Below are positions 22,881 to 29,470 of a stretch of 29,470 nt of DNA, piece by piece. Positions within the stretch are counted from its first letter, which is position 1. Each line of letters starts with the position of its first letter. Source of the DNA: JBFKQC01 sp041627895 (lineage in GTDB: Bacteria; Pseudomonadota; Alphaproteobacteria; Rhodobacterales; Rhodobacteraceae); the NCBI GenBank assembly GCA_041627895.1, contig JBFKQC010000051.1, positions 1-29,470 of the forward strand, written 5' to 3'. Position numbers and translations under genes: made by a program. The notes beneath the pieces are model-generated. The model was not told the origin of the DNA, did not search any database, and saw nothing but the letters and a program-made list of their open reading frames with translations.

Positions 22881-23747
22881 TCAGTTCTCGACCAGGCCGG
22901 GGTTCAAGAGAACCTGCGGGTCGATGCCGGACAGGTCCATCCGGTCGATCTCGGCCGCCTCGACCAGCGCGGTGATCTCGGCGCGCAGCTTCTCGGACCA
23001 GACCTCCTGTTCCAGTTCGCCCTGCATCTCGCCCAGTGTCGGCACGCCGGGTTCGCGGGTGTCGTTCAGGATGATCACGTGCCAGCCGAACTGGGTCTGC
23101 ACCGGCGCCGAGATCTGGCCCTTTTCCAGCGCCGTCACGGCGGCCTCGAAGGGCGGCACCATGCGGCCCGGGCCGAACCAGCCCAGTTGCCCGCCATTCG
23201 GCCCCGAGGGGCCGGTGGACCTGGCCATCGCCAGCTCGGCGAAATCGGCGCCGGCCTCCAGCTCGGCGACCAGCGCCTTGGCCTCGTCCTCGGTCTCAAC
23301 CAGGATGTGCGAGGCGTTGTATTCGGTGGGCGGGGTGAAGTCGGCGAAGCGCCGGTCATAGGCGGCCTGCACCTCTTCGGGCGACACCTCGATCTCGACG
23401 GCGAGTGCGTTGACCACGTCGCTGGCGATCAGCGCGCGGCGTTCGTTTTCCAGTTGCAGCTCGGTCAGCCGGGCGACGGTGTCCTGCGACTGGCTGATCG
23501 CCTCCTGCTGGATCAGCCGTTCCAGGATGCCCTCGAACAGCACCGGCAGGGGCAGCTGGCGCTGGTCCTGCGGCAGCGCGCCGAGCATCGCGATCATGTG
23601 TCCGATCGTGATATCGGTTCCGCCCACCGTGGCGACGACGGTGCCGGCGGTCACGTCGGTGGCGGCCGCATGGTTTTCGGCCGCGAGCGGCCCGGCAAGG
23701 CCAGCACCAAGCAGGGCGGCCAGCATCAGGGCTTTGGGTGTCGGCAT
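22881..23747 (-). CDS. Periplasmic parvulin-type peptidyl-prolyl isomerase
   Basis: A 288-residue exported foldase. It has a Sec signal peptide (residues 1-~22, MPTPKALMLAALLGAGLAGP then LAAEN), a SurA/PrsA-like N-terminal helical region (~35-130), and a parvulin domain (~137-230) with ASHILVETEDEAKALVAELE, GPNGGQLGWFGPGRMVPPFE and TQFGWHVIIL. A short helical tail ends GLVEN. The start at 23747 is chosen for the signal peptide and GGAAGGA at 7-base spacing; an upstream in-frame ATG would place charged residues before the signal. It is divergent from secA and first in ppiC-argJ-mutT. A periplasmic chaperone next to the Sec motor makes functional sense. Confidence 0.93.
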   Translation of the reverse strand: MPTPKALMLAALLGAGLAGPLAAENHAAATDVTAGTVVATVGGTDITIGHMIAMLGALPQDQRQLPLPVLFEGILERLIQQEAISQSQDTVARLTELQLENERRALIASDVVNALAVEIEVSPEEVQAAYDRRFADFTPPTEYNASHILVETEDEAKALVAELEAGADFAELAMARSTGPSGPNGGQLGWFGPGRMVPPFEAAVTALEKGQISAPVQTQFGWHVIILNDTREPGVPTLGEMQGELEQEVWSEKLRAEITALVEAAEIDRMDLSGIDPQVLLNPGLVEN

Positions 23748-23797
23748 GATCGGGTCCTTCCTGGCATTGATCGGTTGGCCGCGACCGGGCCGCGACG

Positions 23798-23826
23798 TTG
23801 ACACTAAACAAGCGGCCCCTTACATC
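23798..23826 (+). promoter_or_regulatory. Near-consensus sigma-70 promoter of secA
   Basis: A perfect -35 TTGACA (23798-23803), a 17-bp spacer, and -10 TACATC (23821-23826). The predicted start near 23833 gives a leader of about 106 bases before the secA ATG. Confidence 0.75.
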
Positions 23827-23906
23827 GCCTTGAGACGTGAGAGGCCGCGCTCTGGCCCCTGTTCTTATGGGGCGGCAGACGGGCGGGCAATCCCTCGTTC
23901 GACACG

Positions 23907-23916
23907 TTGACGTCAA
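23907..23916. promoter_or_regulatory. Palindrome TTGACGTCAA in the secA leader
   Basis: A perfect 10-bp palindrome 22 bases before the secA start codon, inside the predicted 5' UTR. It could be a regulator site or chance. Nothing else supports it. Confidence 0.25.
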
Positions 23917-23938
23917 ATCGCATCCGGGCGGAGTAAGC

Positions 23939-26671
23939 ATGCTGGGTATCGGAACACTCGCCAAGAAGGTCTTCGGCACGCCCAACGACCGCAGGATCAA
24001 GGCGACCCGCCCGACCGTCGAGAAGATCAACGCGCTGGAACCCGAGTTCGAGGCGCTGAGTGACGCGCAGCTCAAGGAAAAGACCGCCGAATTCGTCGCG
24101 CGCGTGGCCGAGGGCGAAAGCCTGGAATCGATCCTGCCCGAAGCCTTCGCCAATTGCCGCGAGGCCGCCAAGCGGGCGCTGGGGCTGCGCGCCTTCGACG
24201 TGCAGCTGATGGGCGGCATCTTCCTGCATCAGGGCAACATCGCCGAGATGAAGACCGGCGAGGGCAAGACGCTGGTGGCGACCTTCCCGGCCTATCTGAA
24301 CGCGCTGACCAAGCGCGGCGTGCATATCGTCACCGTCAACGACTATCTCGCCAAGCGCGACGCCGACTGGATGGGCAAGGTCTATGCCGCGCTGGGCATG
24401 ACCACCGGCGTGATCTATCCGCAGCAGCCCGATGCCGAAAAGCAGGCGGCCTATGGCTGCGACATCACCTATGCGACGAACAACGAGCTGGGCTTCGACT
24501 ATCTGCGCGACAACATGAAATCCGAGCTTTCGGAAATGTACCAGCGCGACCACCATTTCGCGATCGTCGACGAGGTCGATTCGATCCTGATCGACGAGGC
24601 GCGCACGCCCCTGATCATCTCGGGTCCCGCGCAGGACCGGTCCGAGCTGTATATCACCATCGACAAGCTGATCCCGGAGATCCGCGAAGAGCACTACACG
24701 CTCGACGAAAAAACCCGGAACGTGACCTATACCGACGAGGGCAACGAGTTTCTCGAGGAACGCCTGCACGCGCTGGGCATCCTGCCCGAGGACCAGACGC
24801 TGTACGACCCCGAGTCCACGACGATCGTGCACCACGTCAACCAGGGGCTTCGGGCGCACAAGCTGTTCACCAAGGACAAGGACTATATCGTCCGCGACAA
24901 CGAGGTCGTGCTGATCGACGAATTCACAGGGCGGATGATGGCGGGCCGGCGGCTTTCGGACGGGCTGCACCAGGCCATCGAGGCCAAGGAAGGCTGCGCG
25001 ATCCAGCCCGAGAACGTGACGCTCGCCAGCGTGACGTTCCAGAACTATTTCCGGCTGTACGAGAAACTCGCCGGCATGACCGGCACCGCGGCGACCGAGG
25101 CCGAGGAATTCCAGGAAATCTACAAGCTTGGCGTGGTCGAGGTGCCGACCAACCTGCCGGTCGCGCGCGAGGACGAGCACGACGCGGTCTATCGCACGGC
25201 CAAGGAGAAATACGCCGCCATCGTCGAAGAGATCAGGAAGGCGCACGACAACGGCCAGCCGGTTCTGGTGGGCACCACGAGCATCGAGAAGTCGGAATTC
25301 CTCAGCCAGATGCTTCAGTCCGAGAAGCTGAAGCACAACGTCCTGAACGCCCGCCAGCACGAGCAGGAGGCGCAGATCGTCGCCGATGCCGGCAAGCTGG
25401 GCGCGATCACCATCGCCACGAACATGGCCGGGCGCGGCACCGACATCAAGCTGGGCGGCAACGTCGAGTTCAAGATCATGGAGGCGATCGCCGCCAGCCC
25501 CGACCGCGACCCCGAGGATATCCGGGCCGAGATCGAGGCCGGCCACGCCGCCGACGAGCAGGCGGTGAAGGATGCCGGCGGGCTCTTTGTGCTGGCCACT
25601 GAGCGCCACGAAAGCCGCCGCATCGACAACCAGCTTCGCGGCCGCTCCGGTCGGCAGGGCGACCCGGGCAAGTCGGCGTTCTTCCTGTCGCTCGAGGACG
25701 ACCTGATGCGCATCTTCGGGTCGGAACGGCTGGACAAGATGCTGCAGACGCTCGGCATGAAGGAAGGCGAGGCGATCGTTCACCCCTGGGTCAACAAGTC
25801 GCTGGAAAAGGCGCAGGCCAAGGTCGAGGGCCGCAACTTCGACATCCGCAAGCAGTTGCTGAAATTCGACGACGTGATGAACGACCAGCGCAAGGTGATC
25901 TTCGGCCAGCGCCGCGAGGTGATGGAGGCCGAGGACCTGTCCGACGTGGTCGAGGACATGCGCCACCAGGTGATCGACGATCTGGTCGACGACTACATCC
26001 CGCCCAAGTCCTATGCCGATCAGTGGAATGCCGAGGGGCTTTATGCCGCGCTTCTGGAAAAGGTCGGCATCGACAGCGGCGTGATCGGCTGGGCCGAGGA
26101 AGAGGGCGTCGACGACGAGGCGATCCGCGAGCGGCTGTACAAGCAGGCCGACGAGATGATGGCCGCCAAGGCGGTGCAGTTCGGCGCCGAGAACATGCGC
26201 TCGATCGAAAAGCAGGTGCTGCTGCAGACCATCGACGCCAAGTGGCGCGAGCACCTGCTGACGCTGGAACACCTGCGCTCGGTCGTGGGCTTCCGCGGCT
26301 ATGCCCAGCGCGACCCGCTGAACGAGTACAAGTCCGAGGCGTTCCAGCTATTCGAATCGATGCTGAATGCGCTGCGCGAGGACGTGACGCAGAAACTCAG
26401 CCAGATTCGCCCGCTGACCGAGGAAGAGCGCGAGCAGATGATGAAGCAGCTTCTGGCGCAGCAGCAGGCGGCTGCCAGGGCGCAGCCGGCCGCCGCCAAA
26501 CCACAGCCGGTGCCCGCGGGCGCCGGGGGCGAGGGCGCGGCGCAGGCTGCCGCTGCCGCCGAAGGCTTCGACGAGACCGACCCCACGACCTGGGGCAACC
26601 CGGGCCGGAACGAGCCCTGCCCCTGCGGCTCTGGCAAGAAGTTCAAGCACTGCCACGGGCGGCTCGCCTGA
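23939..26671 (+). CDS. secA: Preprotein translocase ATPase SecA
   Basis: A 910-residue motor that drives proteins through SecYEG. The visible parts are Walker A MKTGEGKT (104-111), TVNDYLAKRDADWMG, NNELGFDYLRDNM, the DEAD-like box DEVDSILIDEAR (~211-222), LYEKLAGMTGTAATEAEEF, TNMAGRGTDIKLGG, ESRRIDNQLRGRSGRQGDPG (NBD2), the helical scaffold region around FDDVMNDQRKVIFGQR, and a Pro/Ala linker. The C-terminal SecB/ribosome-binding zinc motif has C894, C896, C905 and H906. The ATG at 23939 (MLGIGTLAKKVFG) with GGCGGAG upstream is the family start; the open frame upstream is untranslated leader. It is monocistronic, with a promoter at 23798 and a terminator at 26682. Confidence 0.97.
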   Translation: MLGIGTLAKKVFGTPNDRRIKATRPTVEKINALEPEFEALSDAQLKEKTAEFVARVAEGESLESILPEAFANCREAAKRALGLRAFDVQLMGGIFLHQGNIAEMKTGEGKTLVATFPAYLNALTKRGVHIVTVNDYLAKRDADWMGKVYAALGMTTGVIYPQQPDAEKQAAYGCDITYATNNELGFDYLRDNMKSELSEMYQRDHHFAIVDEVDSILIDEARTPLIISGPAQDRSELYITIDKLIPEIREEHYTLDEKTRNVTYTDEGNEFLEERLHALGILPEDQTLYDPESTTIVHHVNQGLRAHKLFTKDKDYIVRDNEVVLIDEFTGRMMAGRRLSDGLHQAIEAKEGCAIQPENVTLASVTFQNYFRLYEKLAGMTGTAATEAEEFQEIYKLGVVEVPTNLPVAREDEHDAVYRTAKEKYAAIVEEIRKAHDNGQPVLVGTTSIEKSEFLSQMLQSEKLKHNVLNARQHEQEAQIVADAGKLGAITIATNMAGRGTDIKLGGNVEFKIMEAIAASPDRDPEDIRAEIEAGHAADEQAVKDAGGLFVLATERHESRRIDNQLRGRSGRQGDPGKSAFFLSLEDDLMRIFGSERLDKMLQTLGMKEGEAIVHPWVNKSLEKAQAKVEGRNFDIRKQLLKFDDVMNDQRKVIFGQRREVMEAEDLSDVVEDMRHQVIDDLVDDYIPPKSYADQWNAEGLYAALLEKVGIDSGVIGWAEEEGVDDEAIRERLYKQADEMMAAKAVQFGAENMRSIEKQVLLQTIDAKWREHLLTLEHLRSVVGFRGYAQRDPLNEYKSEAFQLFESMLNALREDVTQKLSQIRPLTEEEREQMMKQLLAQQQAAARAQPAAAKPQPVPAGAGGEGAAQAAAAAEGFDETDPTTWGNPGRNEPCPCGSGKKFKHCHGRLA

Positions 26672-26681
26672 TCCGGCGCCG

Positions 26682-26728
26682 CCGCCCCGGCCGGCGCCCG
26701 CGGCGGGCCGGATGCGGGGCGGTTTTTT
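26682..26728 (+). terminator. Intrinsic terminator of secA
   Basis: CCGCCCC (26682-26688) pairs with GGGGCGG (26716-26722) around an inner GC-rich hairpin (GCCCG/CGGGC), followed directly by six T (26723-26728). It begins 11 bases after the secA stop. Confidence 0.88.
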
Positions 26729-26745
26729 CTTGATTGTTTCCGGAT

Positions 26746-26770
26746 GGCGACAGGTTTTTGCCTTGTCGCC
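26746..26770. other. Second hairpin downstream of secA
   Basis: GGCGACA (26746-26752) and TGTCGCC (26764-26770) are perfect 7-bp arms around GGTTTTTGCCT. It lies between the secA terminator and the next gene (ATG 26832). It could be an operator, a 5' UTR element of the next gene, or a back-up terminator. It is followed by ACACCTTTTCC, not a clean T-tract. No convincing promoter for the next gene was found in the remaining gap. Confidence 0.4.
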
Positions 26771-26831
26771 ACACCTTTTCCTCATTTGCCCGCCATACAA
26801 ATCCTGACCGCACGAGGGGACGGAGACGGGT

Positions 26832-28079
26832 ATGAAGAATCCACGCAGGTATATCACGGCCGGGCTGACGCTCGTGGCGGCTGCCGCGACGGCGCATCTG
26901 ATGCAGTCGGGCGGCGGCACGCCCGGCAGCGCGCCGGTGCCGATGGCCGCCTCGGTGACCCCGGTTCCCGGGGGCGCCGCGCCTGCGCCCGCCGCCAATC
27001 CCGAACGGCCGCCGAACGAAGTCACGATCGGCGCCGCGGTGGCGAACGCCGGTTCCGGGGCACCCGCGCCGGCCCCGGTGGAGGATGGCCTCGCGCTGGG
27101 CGACGATGCGCTGACCGAGCGCGACAAGCTGTTGAACGCGCTCGCGCCCGAGTACGATGCCGAACCCGCCGGCCCCGCGCCGGTCGAGATCGCGCTGGCC
27201 GAGACTGCCGCGCCGGAGCGCCACGAAGGCGCCGCCGGGCTGCAGCAGGCCGGCGACCTGCCGGTCCCGCCGCGCGACATGCTGATGCCGGCGCCGCTGC
27301 CGCAGGTCGGCGGCGATTTGCAGAACCGCATGGCGGATACGGCGGATCCGGCCGATCCGCTGGCGGAAGAGCCCCCGCGCAGTGCCTTCGGCCTGGCCTG
27401 CGGCCCGATCCTGTCGGCCACCGCGCAGGACGCCGCGATGGTCCGCCTGACCGTCACCGCGCCCTGCCGCGGCGAAACGCCGATCACCGTGCGCCACGGT
27501 GCGCTGGAATTCGCCGCACGCCTCGACCATCTGGGCAGCTACCGCGCCGACGTGCCGGCGCTGGCCAGCGACGCCGGCTTTGCCGTGGTCTTCGCGGACG
27601 GCACCGAAATCGCGACCGAGGCCGAGGTGCCCGGCGCCGAGGCGGTCGAGCGCGTCACGCTGATGTACCGCGGCAAGTCCGGGCTGCAGATCCACGCGCT
27701 GGAATTCGGCGCCGATTACGGCGAGGACGGCCATGTCTGGACCGGCGCGCCGCGCGATGCGGCCGCAGCGCGCGCCGCCGGCGGCGGGTTTCTGCTGGAG
27801 CTTGGCGATCCCGGCGTGACCGGCGGACAGCGCGCCCAGGTCTACACCTTCCCCGACAGCACCCGCGACCGCGACGGCGTGGTGCGCCTGTCGGTCGAGG
27901 CCGAAGTGACCGCGCTGAACTGCGAGACCGAGGTTGCCGGCCAGACCCTGGAACGCGACGCCGAGGGGAGCCTGTCCGCGGTGTCGCTGACCGTCTCGAT
28001 GCCGGATTGCATGGCGATCGGCGAATATCTGGTGTTGAAAAACCTGCTGCGAGACCTGAAGATCGCGTCGAACGACTGA
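26832..28079 (+). CDS. Exported/anchored protein of unknown function, 415 aa
   Basis: An N-terminal hydrophobic segment (residues ~7-24, YITAGLTLVAAAATAHLM) is a signal or membrane anchor. It is followed by a long Ala/Pro-rich, likely disordered linker (~28-180) and a folded-looking C-terminal domain (~182-410). That domain contains four cysteines (FGLACGPIL, TAPCRGET, ALNCETEV, MPDCMAIG), suggesting two periplasmic disulfides, plus ITVRHGALEF and GLQIHALEFGADYGEDGHVW. The tail LVLKNLLRDLKIASND is helical. The ATG follows a GGGGACGGAGACGGG purine-rich site. I do not recognise a characterised family. Position between secA and an OmpA-fusion protein gene, with only 18 bases to the latter, suggests a shared envelope function. 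That is inference. Confidence 0.85.
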   Translation: MKNPRRYITAGLTLVAAAATAHLMQSGGGTPGSAPVPMAASVTPVPGGAAPAPAANPERPPNEVTIGAAVANAGSGAPAPAPVEDGLALGDDALTERDKLLNALAPEYDAEPAGPAPVEIALAETAAPERHEGAAGLQQAGDLPVPPRDMLMPAPLPQVGGDLQNRMADTADPADPLAEEPPRSAFGLACGPILSATAQDAAMVRLTVTAPCRGETPITVRHGALEFAARLDHLGSYRADVPALASDAGFAVVFADGTEIATEAEVPGAEAVERVTLMYRGKSGLQIHALEFGADYGEDGHVWTGAPRDAAAARAAGGGFLLELGDPGVTGGQRAQVYTFPDSTRDRDGVVRLSVEAEVTALNCETEVAGQTLERDAEGSLSAVSLTVSMPDCMAIGEYLVLKNLLRDLKIASND

Positions 28080-28097
28080 TCCGGGCGCCGAGCATCT

Positions 28098-29470
28098 ATG
28101 AGACCCATGCGTGCGGCGGCTTTCGCCGCACTCTTTCTTTGGGCCGCCCCCTGGGGCGCCGCTGCCGAAGATGTCACGCTGACGTCGCGCGACGGCTCGG
28201 TCGAAATCGTCGGCACGCTTCTGGGCTATGACGGCGAGTTCTACCGCGTCGACACCGTCTATGGCGTGCTGACCGTCGACGGCAGCGGGGTGAACTGCGA
28301 CGGGCCGGGATGCCCCGACCTGCAGGCCTTCGTCGCCGAATTCACGATCTCCGGCGCGCGGACCATCGGCGAGGTGCTGATGCCCGCGCTGGTCGAGGCC
28401 TTCGCGCGCGAGAACGGCTATGGCGTGGCGCGGCTGGTCTGGGACGACGCGCATTTCCGCTACATCCTGACCGACAACGCATCCGGCCGGGACGCCGCGC
28501 GGATCAGGTTCCGCGTGACCTCGACCGCCGAGGGCTTTGCCGACCTCCTGGCGAACGAGGCCGATGTCGTGCTGTCGACGCGGCCGGTGGACCGGGCCGA
28601 GGTGCAACTGGCAAGCGAGGCCGGGCTGGGCGATCTGTCCGGGCCGCGGCGCAGCCGGATCGTGGCGCTGGACGCGCTCGTGCCGATCGTTGCGGCGCGC
28701 AATCCGCTGCAAACCGTGACGCCCGAGACGCTGGCGCGCATCTTCGCGGGCGAGATCGCCAACTGGGCGGAGCTTGGCGGGCCCGACGCGCCGGTCGCGC
28801 TGCACCTGCGCGACCCGGCCTCGGGGCTGGCGGGCGAGGTGCGCCGCCGGGTGCTGGCGCCCGCGGGGCTGGCGCTGGCGGCGGGGGTGATCCGGCACGG
28901 CGACAACGCCTCGCTGTCGGATGCGGTGGCGCGCGACCCGCTGGCGATCGGCATCGGCGTGCTGAGCGAACTGGGCAATGCCCGCGCCCTGGCGCTCGAG
29001 GGCAGCTGCGGCCGCCGCGCGCGGGCCGGTGCCGCCACGCTGAAGGCCGAGGATTATCCGCTGACCGTGCCGCTTTTCGTCTACACGCCGGAACGGCGGT
29101 TTCCGGTGCTGGCGCGCGAGTTTCTGGCCTTCATCCGCAGCCGCGCCGCGCAGCCGGTGATCGAGCGGGCCGGCTTCACCGATCTCCGGCTTGACGCGAT
29201 CCCGGTGGCGCGGCAGGGCGAGCGGCTGGCCGGCGCGATCGCCGCGGCGGGCGAGGAGGTGCCGGTCGCGGAATTGCAGCGCATGGTGGCGCGGATGTCG
29301 GGCACGGCGCGGCTGGCGCTGGGGTTCCGGTTTGAATTCGGCGGCACCGGGCTGGATGCGCAGTCGCGCTCGAACGTGGAGATACTGGCGCAGTATCTCG
29401 AGCGCGGCGAGTTCGACGGGCGGCGGCTGATCTTCGTCGGGTTCAGCGACGGCGCGGGCGCGGCAGCGGC
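28098..29470 (+). CDS. Phosphate-binding-protein-like/OmpA fusion protein, partial
   Basis: The frame is open from ATG 28098 to the window end (at least 457 residues), with the 3' end missing. A signal peptide (MRPMRAAAFAALFLWAAPWG then AAA) precedes a small domain (EDVTLTSRDGSVEIVGTLLG ... VDGSGVNCDGPGCPD). Next comes a PstS-like type 2 periplasmic binding domain (~75-345: ISGARTIGEVLMPALVEAFA, DVVLSTRPVDRAEV, TPETLARIFAGEIANWAELG, FVYTPERRF). An OmpA-like peptidoglycan-binding domain then begins (FRFEFGGTGLDAQSRSNVEI, LIFVGFSDGAG). Proteins with this layout are annotated in Rhodobacteraceae as phosphate-binding/OmpA family. It lies 18 bases after the unknown gene and is probably co-transcribed. 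Ligand and role are unknown. Confidence 0.88.
   Translation, partial: MRPMRAAAFAALFLWAAPWGAAAEDVTLTSRDGSVEIVGTLLGYDGEFYRVDTVYGVLTVDGSGVNCDGPGCPDLQAFVAEFTISGARTIGEVLMPALVEAFARENGYGVARLVWDDAHFRYILTDNASGRDAARIRFRVTSTAEGFADLLANEADVVLSTRPVDRAEVQLASEAGLGDLSGPRRSRIVALDALVPIVAARNPLQTVTPETLARIFAGEIANWAELGGPDAPVALHLRDPASGLAGEVRRRVLAPAGLALAAGVIRHGDNASLSDAVARDPLAIGIGVLSELGNARALALEGSCGRRARAGAATLKAEDYPLTVPLFVYTPERRFPVLAREFLAFIRSRAAQPVIERAGFTDLRLDAIPVARQGERLAGAIAAAGEEVPVAELQRMVARMSGTARLALGFRFEFGGTGLDAQSRSNVEILAQYLERGEFDGRRLIFVGFSDGAGAAA

Noticed and set aside
23907..23916. TTGACGTCAA as a CRE-like activator site
   Set aside because: That name belongs to eukaryotic bZIP proteins; here it is only a short palindrome with no other support.
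23804..26272. An 822-codon open frame antisense to secA
   Set aside because: It lies opposite intact secA, is rich in His/Leu/Arg/Asp typical of reverse-frame translation of GC-rich genes, has no recognisable domain and no ribosome site.
1..29470. A mobile element or defence system carried in the window
   Set aside because: I found no transposase, integrase, phage, toxin-antitoxin, restriction or CRISPR signatures, and no target-site duplications around the decayed block.

Overview
The window is about 29.5 kb of very GC-rich DNA. It is most likely chromosomal sequence from an alphaproteobacterium of the order Rhodobacterales (Roseobacter/Paracoccus/Rhodobacter-like). The evidence is the rimP-nusA-ylxR-infB block with Rhodobacterales-style NusA and RimP sequences, a divergent secA / ppiC-argJ-mutT block, a ubiquinone-type UbiG, and a secA-linked pair of envelope proteins. 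This placement rests on recognition of families, not on a search. I saw no tRNA, rRNA, CRISPR array or insertion sequence.

Left end (75-5589) is a gene graveyard. Two divergent transcription units flank a double MarR-type operator. Leftward are marR, a sulfatase and a metallo-beta-lactamase-fold hydrolase; rightward are remnants of a tripartite tricarboxylate transporter (tctC, tctB, tctA) and a second sulfatase. Every gene except marR is broken. I count three deletions or fusions, five single-base frameshifts and two nonsense codons. The remaining 24 kb shows no such lesions, so this looks like real decay of a lost organosulfate/carboxylate utilisation locus rather than poor sequence.

5620-13225: ubiG (minus) stands back to back with a proline iminopeptidase (plus). 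Next comes a complete peptide/opine/nickel-type ABC importer: two permeases (the second with an unusual N-terminal membrane extension), one polypeptide carrying two ATPase domains, and a Tat-exported solute-binding protein. A strong intrinsic terminator ends this unit.

13233-15235 (minus): a three-cluster CDGSH/ferredoxin-like iron-sulfur protein is translationally coupled to a PLP-dependent amino-acid decarboxylase.

15405-20880 (plus): the translation/transcription operon rimP-nusA-ylxR-infB. Its short leader carries an intrinsic terminator 12 bases before the rimP start codon, plus an upstream segment that can pair with the terminator's 5' arm. This is a candidate attenuator in the operon that encodes the termination factor NusA, and I consider it the most interesting regulatory signal in the window.

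20958-23747 (minus): a 45-residue small protein gene, then a ppiC-argJ-mutT operon. 23798-26728 (plus): secA with a near-consensus promoter and a strong terminator. The right end holds a 415-residue exported protein of unknown function and the start of a phosphate-binding-like/OmpA fusion protein that runs off the window.
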